Shown: in pieces, positions 1-8,195 of the stretch
How the letters are laid out: each line of letters opens with the position of its first letter
Numbering within the stretch: position 1 is the first letter of the stretch
NCBI RefSeq assembly: GCF_009295515.1
Contig: NZ_RQVV01000013.1
Location: 1 to 64,000 of the forward strand
Direction of reading: 5' to 3'
From: Erwinia endophytica
Lineage (GTDB): Bacteria > Pseudomonadota > Gammaproteobacteria > Enterobacterales > Enterobacteriaceae
DNA: 64,000 bases
Notes under the pieces: model-generated
What the model was told of the DNA's origin: nothing
What the model saw: only the letters and a program-made list of their open reading frames with translations
The model's database searches: none
Program-made: the position numbers and the translations under genes

Positions 1-43
1 AAATCAGCGCCCATGCATCATCAGGGAAATCGTAACGAGCCAA
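1..43 (-). pseudogene. 5' end of an IS5-family-type transposase, running off the window
   Basis: Read on the minus strand from position 43, a TTG codon is followed by ARYDFPDDAWALI. This looks like the usual N-terminus of IS5-family (IS427-like) transposases, which begin roughly MARYDLxDEAWALI. Only 14 codons are in the window, so it is unclear whether an intact element lies to the left or only a fragment. It abuts an IS1-type remnant at 71-211, which fits a transposon-rich junction. The assignment rests on a short match from memory. Confidence 0.4.
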
Positions 44-70
44 ATTGAAGAATTTCTTTGTAGTTAAACC

Positions 71-211
71 ATGAGCCAGATTGTACAAAAAATAGTTACG
101 GGACACACTCTAAAACGACTGAACCGCAAGACACTGGGGTACTCAAAATCAGCTGAAATGCATGACAGGATCATTGGTACGTTTATTGAGCGTGAGCATT
201 ATGCATCATAA
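71..211 (+). pseudogene. C-terminal remnant of an IS1-family InsB transposase
   Basis: The 46-codon frame from 71 contains LKRLNRKTLGYSKSAEMHD (codons 14-32) and ends near GTFIEREHYAS. This is the characteristic C-terminal tail of IS1 InsB (RLxRKTxxxSKSxExHDxxIGxFI). The InsB similarity starts around 110, there is a stop codon in frame at 65-67, and the first two thirds of the transposase are missing. It is a dead fragment, probably cut by later insertion of the element at the left edge. No clear IS1 inverted repeat is visible after the stop. Confidence 0.6.
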
Positions 212-538
212 TACCAATCACCATATTGAATACATAACCAAAAAATGACTTAAACACCAAAATGCTAATAATTTCATTTAGCATGAAAATAGTATTTTTG
301 ATTTAAAACAATATGTTAGAGCTCATCTTTAAATTATTCTTTCTTGATTAATACCAAGACCAACGGAAGCAACCTGTTATCAAAGCCGATTTTGGAGTGA
401 AGTTTAGCTCATATGAGAAGTGTCAATTTATGTTTTAATTTTGAGCTTACACGTGTACACTGAAATCTTGATGTACCCTTTCATGCAAAAGCAACAAGGT
501 CGCAAACCCAAAAACTATAGGTAGGAGTTGGTTCTCTA
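212..538. other. AT-rich spacer upstream of the ketosynthase gene
   Basis: About 330 bases, very AT-rich, with no plausible gene. It presumably holds the promoter of the ketosynthase gene at 539. A Shine-Dalgarno-like GTAGGAG lies about 13 bases before that ATG. No other structure was recognised. Confidence 0.4.
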
Positions 539-1819
539 ATGAATGGAAAACATGTAAAACGTGTCGTTGTTACTGGTGTTGGATTGGTATCGCCACTTGC
601 TGCAAATAGCACTGTCTCATGGGAAAGATTACTCAAGGGGCTTTCAGGCGTAAAAAGATTACCCCCGGAGAGTTATGGTGATTGTCCGGTCCGCATTGCA
701 GGAATTATTCCATCCTATGAAGACGACCCCATAGGTGGATTAGATATGAATCGTTACATTCCCTTAAAAGAGCAAAAAAAAGCAGATCGATTTATTCAGC
801 TCGCTCTTGTTGCTGCGGAGGAAGCAATAAACGATGCCAATCTCTTACCTTTAAGCGATGACGAAAAACTAGATATAGCAACTATTGTTGCTACTGGTAT
901 TGGTGGTTTTCATTCGATTACTAATGCAGTAAATACTGTTGCTACAAAAGGAAGTAGAAAGCTATCTCCATTTACGATCCCATCTTTCATAGCAAACCTT
1001 GCAGCAGGACAGATTTCAATAAAATATGGCTTTAAAGGAATGATTGGAGCACCAGTTTCTGCGTGTGCGGCAAGTATACAAGCAATTGGTGATGGTTTCC
1101 GAGCTATTCAATCAGGATACGCTAATATTGCATTAGTTGGTGGCAGTGAATCGTGTATTAATAATGTTTCATTAGGAGGGTTCCACGCAGCCAGGGCTTT
1201 AACTACAAATTATAATGATGCTCCTGAACGTGCTTCTCGGCCATTCGATTCACAACGAGATGGTTTCGTTATGAGTGAAGGAGCAGGCATATTGATACTA
1301 GAAGACTTAGAGAATGCTTTAAAGCGAAACGCAAAAATTCTCGCTGAAATAATAGGTTACGGAACAACCTCAGACGCCTGGCATATAACTTCTGGTCCTG
1401 AAGATGGCTCCGGTGCAGCTAGATCGATGCAGAAAGCACTTAATGATGCTCATTTAAAAGCAGATGATATTGATTATATTAACGCTCATTCAACATCAAC
1501 TTTTGTCGGCGATAGCGCTGAAATTGCAGCTATAAAAAGTGTATTTAATAACTCAAACACTTATATATCATCAACCAAATCTTCTACTGGTCATATGTTA
1601 GGCGCAGCCGGTGCAGCTGCAACAATATTTTCTATTAAAGCAATTAATGATGGAATTGCTCCTCCTTCAATAAATATTGATGATTTGGACGATAGTACTG
1701 ATGGACTAAACATTATAACAAACACACCGAAAGAAACATCTATAAAAAATGTTCTTATAAATGGATTCGGGTTTGGCGGGGTGAATGCTTCATTAATAAT
1801 TTCAGATTTTGTTAATTGA
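539..1819 (+). CDS. beta-ketoacyl-ACP synthase, KAS II (FabF) type
   Basis: The product is a 426-residue condensing enzyme of the thiolase fold that would join malonyl-ACP to an acyl chain. The Cys-His-His triad is visible: Cys176 in VSACAAS, His317 in NAHSTST and His352 in SSTGHMLGAAGA. The length matches FabF. The gene stands alone, without an acyl carrier protein, malonyltransferase or reductase beside it. It is far more AT-rich than the flanking chromosome and is bracketed by insertion-sequence remnants, so it looks horizontally acquired. The motif usually read as NAHGTSTPxGD is NAHSTSTFVGD here. It is probably not the housekeeping fabF, which normally sits in the fab cluster next to acpP; its pathway is unknown. 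A strong hairpin follows the stop codon. Confidence 0.85.
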   Translation: MNGKHVKRVVVTGVGLVSPLAANSTVSWERLLKGLSGVKRLPPESYGDCPVRIAGIIPSYEDDPIGGLDMNRYIPLKEQKKADRFIQLALVAAEEAINDANLLPLSDDEKLDIATIVATGIGGFHSITNAVNTVATKGSRKLSPFTIPSFIANLAAGQISIKYGFKGMIGAPVSACAASIQAIGDGFRAIQSGYANIALVGGSESCINNVSLGGFHAARALTTNYNDAPERASRPFDSQRDGFVMSEGAGILILEDLENALKRNAKILAEIIGYGTTSDAWHITSGPEDGSGAARSMQKALNDAHLKADDIDYINAHSTSTFVGDSAEIAAIKSVFNNSNTYISSTKSSTGHMLGAAGAAATIFSIKAINDGIAPPSINIDDLDDSTDGLNIITNTPKETSIKNVLINGFGFGGVNASLIISDFVN

Positions 1820-1826
1820 TTTATAA

Positions 1827-1855
1827 TTTAAGGTGCATTATCTATGCACCTTAAA
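1827..1855 (+). terminator. 12-bp perfect hairpin after the ketosynthase gene
   Basis: TTTAAGGTGCAT (1827-1838) and ATGCACCTTAAA (1844-1855) are perfectly complementary around a TATCT loop, 7 bases after the stop codon. There is no long T-run, so it may be a terminator or a 3'-end-protecting hairpin. Confidence 0.55.
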
Positions 1856-1861
1856 TGTATT

Positions 1862-2334
1862 GATCTGACACATGGCCTTGAAAGGTTGATAGTTACCGGT
1901 TTTGATATGGGGGTCGAAGCCTTATACAAAACACGAGGTAACTCTCATGCATCATACTACCAATCCCGTTATCAAACACAAAGCCGGTTTGCTGAACCTG
2001 GCTGAAGAACTCAGCAATGTGTCGAAGGCTTGCAAAATCATGGGTGTCTCGCGTGATACGTTTTATCGTTATCGCGAACTGGCTGATGAAGGTGGCGTGG
2101 ATGCACTGATTAATCGCAGCCGTCGCACTCCTAACCTTAAGAACCGAACCGATGACCACTGAGCGGGCTGTGTTGTTGATTATGCTGTCGCATTCCCGGC
2201 TCACGGCCAGCACAGGACCAGCAACGAGCCGCGTAAACAAGGTGTTTTTATCTCCGGAAGCGGCGTTCGTTCAGTCTGGCTGCGCCACAGCCTTGAGAAT
2301 TTCAAAAAACGGCTGAAAGCGCTGGAAGAAAAAG
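1862..2334 (+). pseudogene. 5' fragment of an IS481-family-type transposase, frameshifted
   Basis: An ATG at 1947 opens a helix-turn-helix N-terminus with VSKACKIMGVSRDTFYRYREL and INRSRRTPNL, typical of an IS481-type integrase/transposase. The frame breaks near 2160. The homologous protein continues in another frame (VVDYAVAFPAHGQHR, then GVFISGSGVRSVWLRHSLENF), so at least one frameshift is present. Homology stops exactly at the left inverted repeat of the IS66 element at 2335. The rest of the transposase, including the DDE catalytic domain, is not found on the far side of the IS66 element. The left boundary near 1862 is approximate. Confidence 0.7.
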
Positions 2335-2419
2335 GTAAGCGTCCGGCAAACTCATATTGTTAACAAAACTCTGCTGCCACATGCTGCCTTCACTCAATAA
2401 AACGAACCTGAGGTAAAAT

Positions 2420-2764
2420 ATGGCAAAACGCTATTCTCACCTTGAACGGCAACAGCATCTCGACGCCTGGCAACAGAGCGGGTTAACTAAACAACACTAT
2501 TGCCGGCAACACGATTTGAACCTGGCCACCTTTTATTACTGGCTCAAACATCATCACGATGACGCTACCGTGACCGCTCCCGCAGCATTCATTCCTGCGC
2601 GCCGGGTTATGCTAGGGAATAACGACGCCGACACGGTGACGCTCAACCTTCCCAACGGGTGTTCGGTCCGGTGTCTTCCCGCTCAGTTGCGGGCCGTGAT
2701 GCAGGCCTTGTCCCTGTCCCTCAGTGTCAGGATAGTTGTCACCCCCTCTGAAAAATCATCCTGA
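2420..2764 (+). CDS. tnpA: IS66 accessory protein TnpA, 3' end disrupted by insertion
   Basis: This is the small IS66-family accessory protein with an N-terminal helix-turn-helix (QQHLDAWQQSGLTKQHYCRQ and LATFYYWLK). The native reading frame runs to about 2724. The last 13 or so codons and the stop come from the left end of the IS3-family insertion. The normal protein ends near the QALSLS motif, so little real sequence is lost. It cannot work alone, because TnpC of this copy is broken. Confidence 0.75.
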   Translation: MAKRYSHLERQQHLDAWQQSGLTKQHYCRQHDLNLATFYYWLKHHHDDATVTAPAAFIPARRVMLGNNDADTVTLNLPNGCSVRCLPAQLRAVMQALSLSLSVRIVVTPSEKSS

Positions 2765-2781
2765 GGGCAGTGGAGTGACAA

Positions 2782-3263
2782 ATGAAACGAATTTCCCCTG
2801 AGCGAAGGCCGCGACGCTGGCTAAACTGCTGCCTCCTTACAACATGACCGTTTCCGCCGTTGCGCAGATGGAAGGAATATCTGAAGCTACCCTCTATAAC
2901 TGGCGTAATCAGGCTAAACAGGAGGGAAAACCGGAGCCCGGTGCTGACAAAAACAGTGAACAGTGGCCTGCGGAGGCCCGCTTCGCCGCCATCGTGGAGA
3001 CGGCCACGCTTTCAGAGGCGGAAGTGGCGGAGTACTGTCGTAAAAAGGGCCTTTATCCGGACCAACTGACGCAGTGGAAGCAGGCATTTTTACAGACCTC
3101 CGTGCCGGATGATAAGGCAGCCCTGAAGCAGAGCCAGAAACGCATCAGACAGCTGGAGAAAGAGCTGACCCGCAAGGAGAAAGCGCTGGCGGAGGCGGCC
3201 GCGATACTGGTGCTGCGAAAAAAGCTCAGGGATTACTACGGGGAAACCGACGGGGACGACTGA
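2782..3263 (+). pseudogene. IS3-family OrfA, frameshifted near its start
   Basis: The natural start is the ATG at 2782 (MKRISPE). A one-base loss near 2808 throws the frame, and the homologous sequence resumes in the frame open from the ATG at 2844 (MTVSAVAQMEGISEATLYNW). The protein has a helix-turn-helix, then a leucine-zipper-like coiled coil (KALAEAAAILVLRKKL), as expected for IS3-family OrfA. A shortened protein from 2844 could still be made but would lack the first 20 or so residues. Confidence 0.7.
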
Positions 3264-3986
3264 CCCCGAAGAATGAACGTCAGCAGTTCATTCTGTGGAT
3301 TAACGAGGCGGTAGCTGCCGGTGCCCGGTGTGCCGTTGCCTGCTGGGAAGTCAGCCTGAGCCTGCGCACCTGGCGACGCTGGCAAAAGCATCATGAGGAT
3401 GGCAGAACGACAGCCGTCAGGCCGGTGCCCGTTAATCGCCTCAGTGCGGAGGAAGAGCGACAGATACGGGAGGTCTGCCATCAGCCGGTGTATGCGAGCC
3501 TGCCGCCCTCTCAGATAGTGCCGCGTCTGGCAGACAGCGGTATTTACCTGGCGAGTGAATCAACCTTTTACCGGGTGCTGCGCCGCCATGGAGAAGTCCA
3601 TCACCGGGCTGCCGTCGGTAGTGCGCGGACGCTGGTACTATCTGTACCTGATTGAGGACGTGTTCAGCCGTAAAATCACCGGCGCGGAAGTGTATGAAAC
3701 GGAAAGCGGCGAGCAGGCAGCGGCGCTGATGCAAAGGACGGTGTTGCGGGAGCGCTGCTGGCGACACCCTCTGGTACTGCACGCAGATAACGGGGCGGCA
3801 ATGAAGTCACAGACGCTGCAGGTAAAGCTTGCAGAGCTGAAAATCACGCCGTCGCACAGCAGGCCGCGGGTGAGCAATGACAATGCGTACGTTGAATCAC
3901 TGTACCGGACGTTGAAATATGTGCCGCAGTGGCCGTCGTCGGGCTTTAAAACGCTGAACCCGGAACGGGAAAAACAGGCAGCATAA
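3260..3986 (+). pseudogene. IS3-family OrfB (DDE transposase), two internal deletions
   Basis: Similarity begins just after the OrfA stop (TPKNERQQFILWI) and runs in one frame to about 3600. It then jumps frame at ITGLPSVVRGRWYYLYLIEDVF. The junction at ATCACCGGG has removed the region with the first catalytic Asp (the usual WSWDIT block). The second Asp (LHADNGAAMKS) and the Glu (NDNAYVESLYRTLKY) are still visible. A second deletion joins SSGFKT directly to the C-terminal LNPEREKQAA. The enzyme must be inactive. Confidence 0.75.
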
Positions 3987-3998
3987 CGAACGTCAGGG

Positions 3999-4361
3999 GT
4001 GACAACTTCGTTGACACTTACCGCTGTGTTAACGCCGCAACACATCTGGCTGGCGTGGGAGCCGGTCGATATGCGCCGGGGGATTGATACCCTGACCCAA
4101 TACATTACCGACCACCTGCACCAACCCTGGCAAGGGGAAGCCGCTTTTGTCTTCTGCAACAAAGCGCGCTCGCGTATCAAAGTCCTGCGCTGGGACAGGC
4201 ACGGCGTCTGGCTGTGTCTTCGTCGCCTTCATCAGGGGCATTTTATCTGGCCGAAACAGGGGGATGTCGCCTGGATGCTGTCGCCGGAACAGTTCGACTG
4301 GCTGATGAAAGGCATCGACTGGAAACGCGTCGACGGGCTGGATTTAACTCAATGGAAATAA
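3999..4361 (+). CDS. tnpB: IS66 accessory protein TnpB
   Basis: This is the IS66-family Orf2 protein, with the family hallmarks PVDMRRGIDTL, FVFCNKARSRIKVL and WDRHGVWLC. The longest frame starts at a GTG (3999) inside the right terminal repeat of the IS3-family insertion. The native start is more likely the GTG at 4026 (MLTPQHIW). The IS3 insertion therefore lies immediately upstream and would cut it off from the IS66 promoter. The coding sequence itself looks intact. Confidence 0.75.
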   Translation: MTTSLTLTAVLTPQHIWLAWEPVDMRRGIDTLTQYITDHLHQPWQGEAAFVFCNKARSRIKVLRWDRHGVWLCLRRLHQGHFIWPKQGDVAWMLSPEQFDWLMKGIDWKRVDGLDLTQWK

Positions 4362-4427
4362 AGATAAAAATTAATTAAGGCATTGATTTTAAATGACAAT
4401 AATATCCTTTCTTGATAAAATAAAGGC

Positions 4428-5504
4428 ATGGATATCGACTTGCTGCTGACTTCACAAAACCCCGATGACCTGCGCTCTCTGGCGTTGAAATTACTCGCGG
4501 ACCTTGAGCAGTACATGCAACGTAATCAGACGCAGGCAGGTTATATCCAGCAACTGGAAGAGGCGCTGAAAAATGCCCGTCACTGGCGTTTTGGCCGTAA
4601 AAGTGAAGCCTTCCGGGGTGAACAGCGCGGACTGTTCGATGAAGATATCGAGGCCGATGCCGCCGATATCGAGCAGCAGTTGGTCACATTATTACCCGAA
4701 CCTAATGTGCTCCAGGCCGACGAAACCCCGCTGTCCATCCTCGACCCCGGCAAGGGTAAAACCCGGCGTGGTTACCTCCGGGCCTATATCACCGCCCGGG
4801 GTGCTAACCGGTCGATAGTGCTTTATGACTGTCAGCCGGGACGCAGCGGACAGTATGCCCGCGACCTCCTTGAGGGCTGGCGCGGCACCCTGGTGGTGGA
4901 CGGTTATGCCGGTTACCAGGCGCTGTTCGACAGCGGCTAGGCACTTGAGGCCGACTGCTGGGCACACGCGCGGTGCAAGTTCTTCGAACTGTTCACTGCC
5001 AACAAAAGCCCGGTAGCCAAACTGCCTCTCGATGCTATCCGTGAGTTGTACAAACTTGAGCGTAAAATCAAACAGCGTCCGGCGGATAAAAAACGCCAGT
5101 GGCGACAGCGCTATGCGAAACCCCGGCTTGAGGTCTTCCATCAGTGGCTGGTGTCGCAACAGCCGCAGGCCGCGCCCAACTCCGCACTGCGCAAAGCGCT
5201 GGATTACACCCTGAAACGCTGGCCGGCGTTGCTGAGTTATCTGGACGATGGCCGGGTACCCATCGATAATAACCGCACGGAAAACTGCATCCGTCCGGTA
5301 GCCGTAGGCCGCAAGAACTGGCTTTTTGCCGGATCGCTGCGCGCCGGGCAAAGGATGGCGTCTATCCTGAGCCTGCTGGAAACCGCGAAACTCAACGACC
5401 ACGATCCTTATATCTGGCTACGTGACGTATTAACGCGCTTGCCTACCTGGCCCAACAACCGGATCAGCGAGTTGTTGCCCTACGCCGAAAATAGCTTTAG
5501 CTGA
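4428..5504 (+). pseudogene. tnpC: IS66 transposase TnpC, internal deletion plus in-frame stop
   Basis: The N-terminal coiled coil and the GRKSEAF motif (up to about 4690) are followed directly by VLQADETPLSILDPGKGKTRRGYL, which belongs well into the catalytic domain. About 150 residues, including the zinc-finger and start of the DDE region, are missing. The frame then meets a TAG at 4938-4940. It stays in the same frame afterwards through NNRTENCIRPVAVGRKNWLFAGS to the normal C-terminus at 5504. The remaining length is 358 codons against roughly 510 in intact relatives. The transposase is dead. Confidence 0.85.
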
Positions 5505-5562
5505 TATCGACCAGTCTATAATGTTACTTCAGTGGCGCAATGTGAGTTCGCCGAGCGGTTAC

Positions 5563-5835
5563 ATTGCTGGCACAACATAATACGTTTAGACGTCAGGCCG
5601 GTGGGACATTTTTCCTACCGGCTTTTTTCTGATTGAAATCAGCTCCCACGCCTTCAGGGATCAGGCTGGCGGCAGAATGCACCATGGTGGTGCTTCCGCC
5701 GCTCCGCGTTTTCTGCCTGAGACGCTATTTCACCTGAGCCGCAGTGCTCCGACGATGTCGTATGACTCGCGCGTCATCGTACTGGCACGCTTTGTGCACA
5801 TCTCTAACAGGCTCACTGACGGTGGAAGGGAAATC
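5563..5835. other. spacer between IS66 and the Anbu operon
   Basis: About 270 bases holding a strong rho-independent terminator near its left side and, presumably, the promoter of the following operon. The terminator has no matching upstream gene, because the IS66 element intervenes; it may be all that is left of a deleted gene. A longer reading of the next gene from 5677 is possible but unlike the family. Confidence 0.5.
5597..5629 (+). terminator. orphan rho-independent terminator
   Basis: GCCGGTGGGA (5597-5606) pairs with TCCTACCGGC (5613-5622) with one G-T wobble, followed by TTTTTT. This is a textbook terminator with no gene left in front of it. Confidence 0.75.
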
Positions 5836-7272
5836 ATGAATCAAGGCTATGAACCCGTATCAGGCTTTTATGATGAAATGCTGTTGAGCAATGGCCAATA
5901 TCGCCAGCATTATCGCGATTACTGGCACTGGCTGAAGCAGGCCGATCAACAGGCTATCGCCCACAAAAGAGAAGAGGCCGAACTGCTGTTTCACCGCGTC
6001 GGGATAACCTTCAATGTCTACGGACAGGATGGCGGTGCCGAGCGCTTGATCCCATTCGATAGCGTCCCCCGCATTATTCCGGCCAGCGAATGGGCAATGC
6101 TGGACCATGGCATCCGCCAGCGGGTACAGGTCCTCAACATGTTTCTCCACGATATCTATCATGAACAGCGGATTCTGAAAGCAGGGATAATCCCGGCGGA
6201 ACAGGTGCTGGTCAACGATCAGTATCAACCCTGTATGCAGGGGCTGAATCTGCACCGTGATATTTACGCGCATATCTGTGGTGTGGATATGGTGCGTAAT
6301 AGTGATGGCGAATACTACGTGTTGGAGGACAACCTGCGTACACCGTCCGGTGTTTCCTACATGTTGGAAAACCGTAAAATGATGATGCGGCTTTATCCGG
6401 AGTTGTTCGCGCAGCAACGTATAGCCCCGGTTGAACGCTATCCCTCTCATTTGTTGCAAACGCTGCGGGAAAGCTCGCCGGTTAATGATCCTGTGGTGGT
6501 GGTACTGACGCCTGGCCGCTTTAACAGCGCCTACTTTGAGCACAGTTTTCTGGCGCAGCAAATGGGGGTGGAGCTGGTGGAAAGCGCCGATCTGTTTGTG
6601 AAGGATGGCGTGGTCATGATGCGTACCACTGCCGGGCCATGCAAAGTGGATGTCATTTACCGCCGGGTGGATGATGCTTTTCTTGATCCGCTGGCCTTCC
6701 GGGCGGATTCGCTGCTTGGCGTACCGGGGCTGTTGTCGGTCTATCGCACTGGCAATGTGGTGTTGGCGAACGCGATAGGGACCGGCGTGGCGGATGATAA
6801 ATCCATCTACCCGTACGTGCCGGATATGGTGCGGTTTTACCTGTCTGAAGAACCGGTCCTGAACAACGTACCGACCTGGCAGTGTCGCCGACCAGATGAA
6901 CTGTCGTGGGTACTGGCTAACCTGCCGGAGCTGGTGGTGAAAGAGGTTCATGGCGCCGGGGGGTACGGCATGTTGATTGGCCCGGTAGCCAGCCAGCAGC
7001 AACTGGCTGATTTTCGCGCGCGGTTGTTAGCCCGACCAGAAAACTACATTGCCCAGCATACGCTGGCGCTCTCCACTTGTCCGACATTTGTTGAACAAGG
7101 GCTGGCACCCCGACATATTGATCTGCGTCCTTTTGCCCTCAGCGGCGCGGAAATTCGGCTGGTGCCGGGGGGATTGACGCGTGTGGCGTTGACCGAAGGT
7201 TCGCTGGTGGTGAACTCGTCTCAGGGCGGTGGCACCAAAGATACCTGGGTTTTGGAGGATGACGCATGCTGA
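5836..7272 (+). CDS. circularly permuted ATP-grasp protein of the Anbu operon
   Basis: A 478-residue protein of the circularly permuted ATP-grasp family (DUF404/DUF407 type). Members are thought to form amide or peptide-like bonds using ATP. Visible conserved blocks are LEDNLRTPSGVSYMLENR, a glycine loop GAGGYGM and, near the end, IDLRPFALSG. The ATG at 5836 is chosen because GGAAGGG lies just before it and MNQGYEPVSGFYDEM matches the usual family start; the frame is open from 5677 but that extension looks non-coding. The stop overlaps the next start by 7 bases, so translation is probably coupled. This is the first gene of a four-gene unit. The substrate is unknown. Confidence 0.85.
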   Translation: MNQGYEPVSGFYDEMLLSNGQYRQHYRDYWHWLKQADQQAIAHKREEAELLFHRVGITFNVYGQDGGAERLIPFDSVPRIIPASEWAMLDHGIRQRVQVLNMFLHDIYHEQRILKAGIIPAEQVLVNDQYQPCMQGLNLHRDIYAHICGVDMVRNSDGEYYVLEDNLRTPSGVSYMLENRKMMMRLYPELFAQQRIAPVERYPSHLLQTLRESSPVNDPVVVVLTPGRFNSAYFEHSFLAQQMGVELVESADLFVKDGVVMMRTTAGPCKVDVIYRRVDDAFLDPLAFRADSLLGVPGLLSVYRTGNVVLANAIGTGVADDKSIYPYVPDMVRFYLSEEPVLNNVPTWQCRRPDELSWVLANLPELVVKEVHGAGGYGMLIGPVASQQQLADFRARLLARPENYIAQHTLALSTCPTFVEQGLAPRHIDLRPFALSGAEIRLVPGGLTRVALTEGSLVVNSSQGGGTKDTWVLEDDAC

Positions 7273-8195
7273 GTCGCACAGCCAGTGGCCTGTACTGGAT
7301 GGCCCGCTATTTAGAACGGGCTGAAAATATCGCCCGGGTATTGGACGTCACCAACCGACTGTCGCTGATGCCCGTACGCAACAGCCACGATGATGAGCTG
7401 CGGGTCCCGCTTAATCTGACCAGCACCAGTGAGCTGTTTTGGACGCTGAACGACAAGTTGGCGATGCCGCAGTTGTTTACCTTTTTTGTCCTTGACCAAC
7501 GTAATCCCGGCAGTATTTTCAGTTGCTGGGAGGCCGCCTGGAATAATGCCCATGCGGTACGCGGCAGTTTGTCTTCAGAAGTGTGGGAGAGTATTAACTC
7601 CAGTTGGATTGAACTGCGTAAGCTGAACCGCAAAGGGGTGGACAGCCGTGGAGCGGATGCTTTTTTTGATTGGGTGAAAGAGCGTTCGCATTTGTTTCGC
7701 GGTGCGATGTTTGGCACGTTGATGCGTGGCGATGCCATGAGTTTTATTCGTCTTGGTACTCTGCTGGAGCGGGCTGACTGTACGGCGCGGTTGCTGGATG
7801 TTACGCAGTATCTCACCAGACAGGACGAGGATTCGGTACGGGAATATTACCGTCTTGACACGTTGTTACGTTCCGTCTCCGCTCGTGAGGCTTATCACAC
7901 TATCTACAAGCAGCAACTGGCCAGCGCCAGCGTTAACGAGCTGCTGATCCTGCGCGAAGAAAGCCCGAGATCACTACGATCCTGCCTTGAGGAGATCGGC
8001 AAACAGTTGGATTTGATCGGCGGAAGTGGGGAAAACCGTCCCCGTTTGCTGGTGACGATACTGCATGCCGCGCTGCGCTTCAACAGCTACGAGACGCTGA
8101 TTAGCGCTGGATTACATGACTGGCTGCGTAATTTCCTGAGCGACTTGAACGATATTGCCGGAAGTATTCAACAGACTTACCTGGAGGCCAAATGA
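7266..8195 (+). CDS. alpha-E domain protein (DUF403)
   Basis: A 309-residue, mostly helical protein beginning MLSRTASGLYWMARYLERAENIAR, the standard opening of the alpha-E (DUF403) family. Its genes are nearly always next to the permuted ATP-grasp and transglutaminase-like genes, as here. No enzymatic activity has been firmly assigned to the family; a partner role to the ATP-grasp enzyme is inferred from linkage. It overlaps the upstream gene by 7 bases and the downstream gene by an ATGA junction, so the proteins are likely made in fixed proportions. Confidence 0.85.
   Translation: MLSRTASGLYWMARYLERAENIARVLDVTNRLSLMPVRNSHDDELRVPLNLTSTSELFWTLNDKLAMPQLFTFFVLDQRNPGSIFSCWEAAWNNAHAVRGSLSSEVWESINSSWIELRKLNRKGVDSRGADAFFDWVKERSHLFRGAMFGTLMRGDAMSFIRLGTLLERADCTARLLDVTQYLTRQDEDSVREYYRLDTLLRSVSAREAYHTIYKQQLASASVNELLILREESPRSLRSCLEEIGKQLDLIGGSGENRPRLLVTILHAALRFNSYETLISAGLHDWLRNFLSDLNDIAGSIQQTYLEAK

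Larger units (their letters stand above)
2725..4016 (+). mobile_element. IS3-family element inserted in IS66, internally deleted
   Basis: The left end reads TGTCAGGATAGTTGTCACCCC from 2725. The reverse complement of the right end reads TGTCAACGAAGTTGTCACCCC and ends at 4016. These are imperfect terminal inverted repeats sharing TGTCA and AGTTGTCACCCC. The element carries orfA and orfB but is only about 1.3 kb, because orfB has two internal deletions. No short target duplication is evident in the flanks. The element splits the host tnpA/tnpB junction. Confidence 0.75.
2335..5562 (+). mobile_element. IS66-family element, decayed and interrupted by an IS3-family element
   Basis: Both ends are recognisable. 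The left end starts GTAAGCGTCCGGCAAACTCA at 2335. The reverse complement of the right end starts GTAACCGCTCGGCGAACTCA and finishes at 5562; the two agree at about 20 of the first 25 positions. Inside are tnpA, tnpB and tnpC in the normal IS66 order. TnpA/TnpB are split by an IS3-family insertion (2725-4016). TnpC has lost about 150 codons and carries an in-frame stop. The 8 bases flanking each end (AGAAAAAG and ATTGCTGG) do not match, so no target duplication survives and one flank has been rearranged. Confidence 0.8.

Noticed and set aside
2725-4016. short target-site duplication around the IS3-family element
   Set aside because: The flanks CAG and CTT do not match, so none is claimed.
5860-7002. 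380-codon open frame on the minus strand
   Set aside because: It is antisense to the ATP-grasp gene, whose motifs are clear. It has no ribosome site and its composition (very rich in His, Gln and Ile) is typical of a shadow frame.
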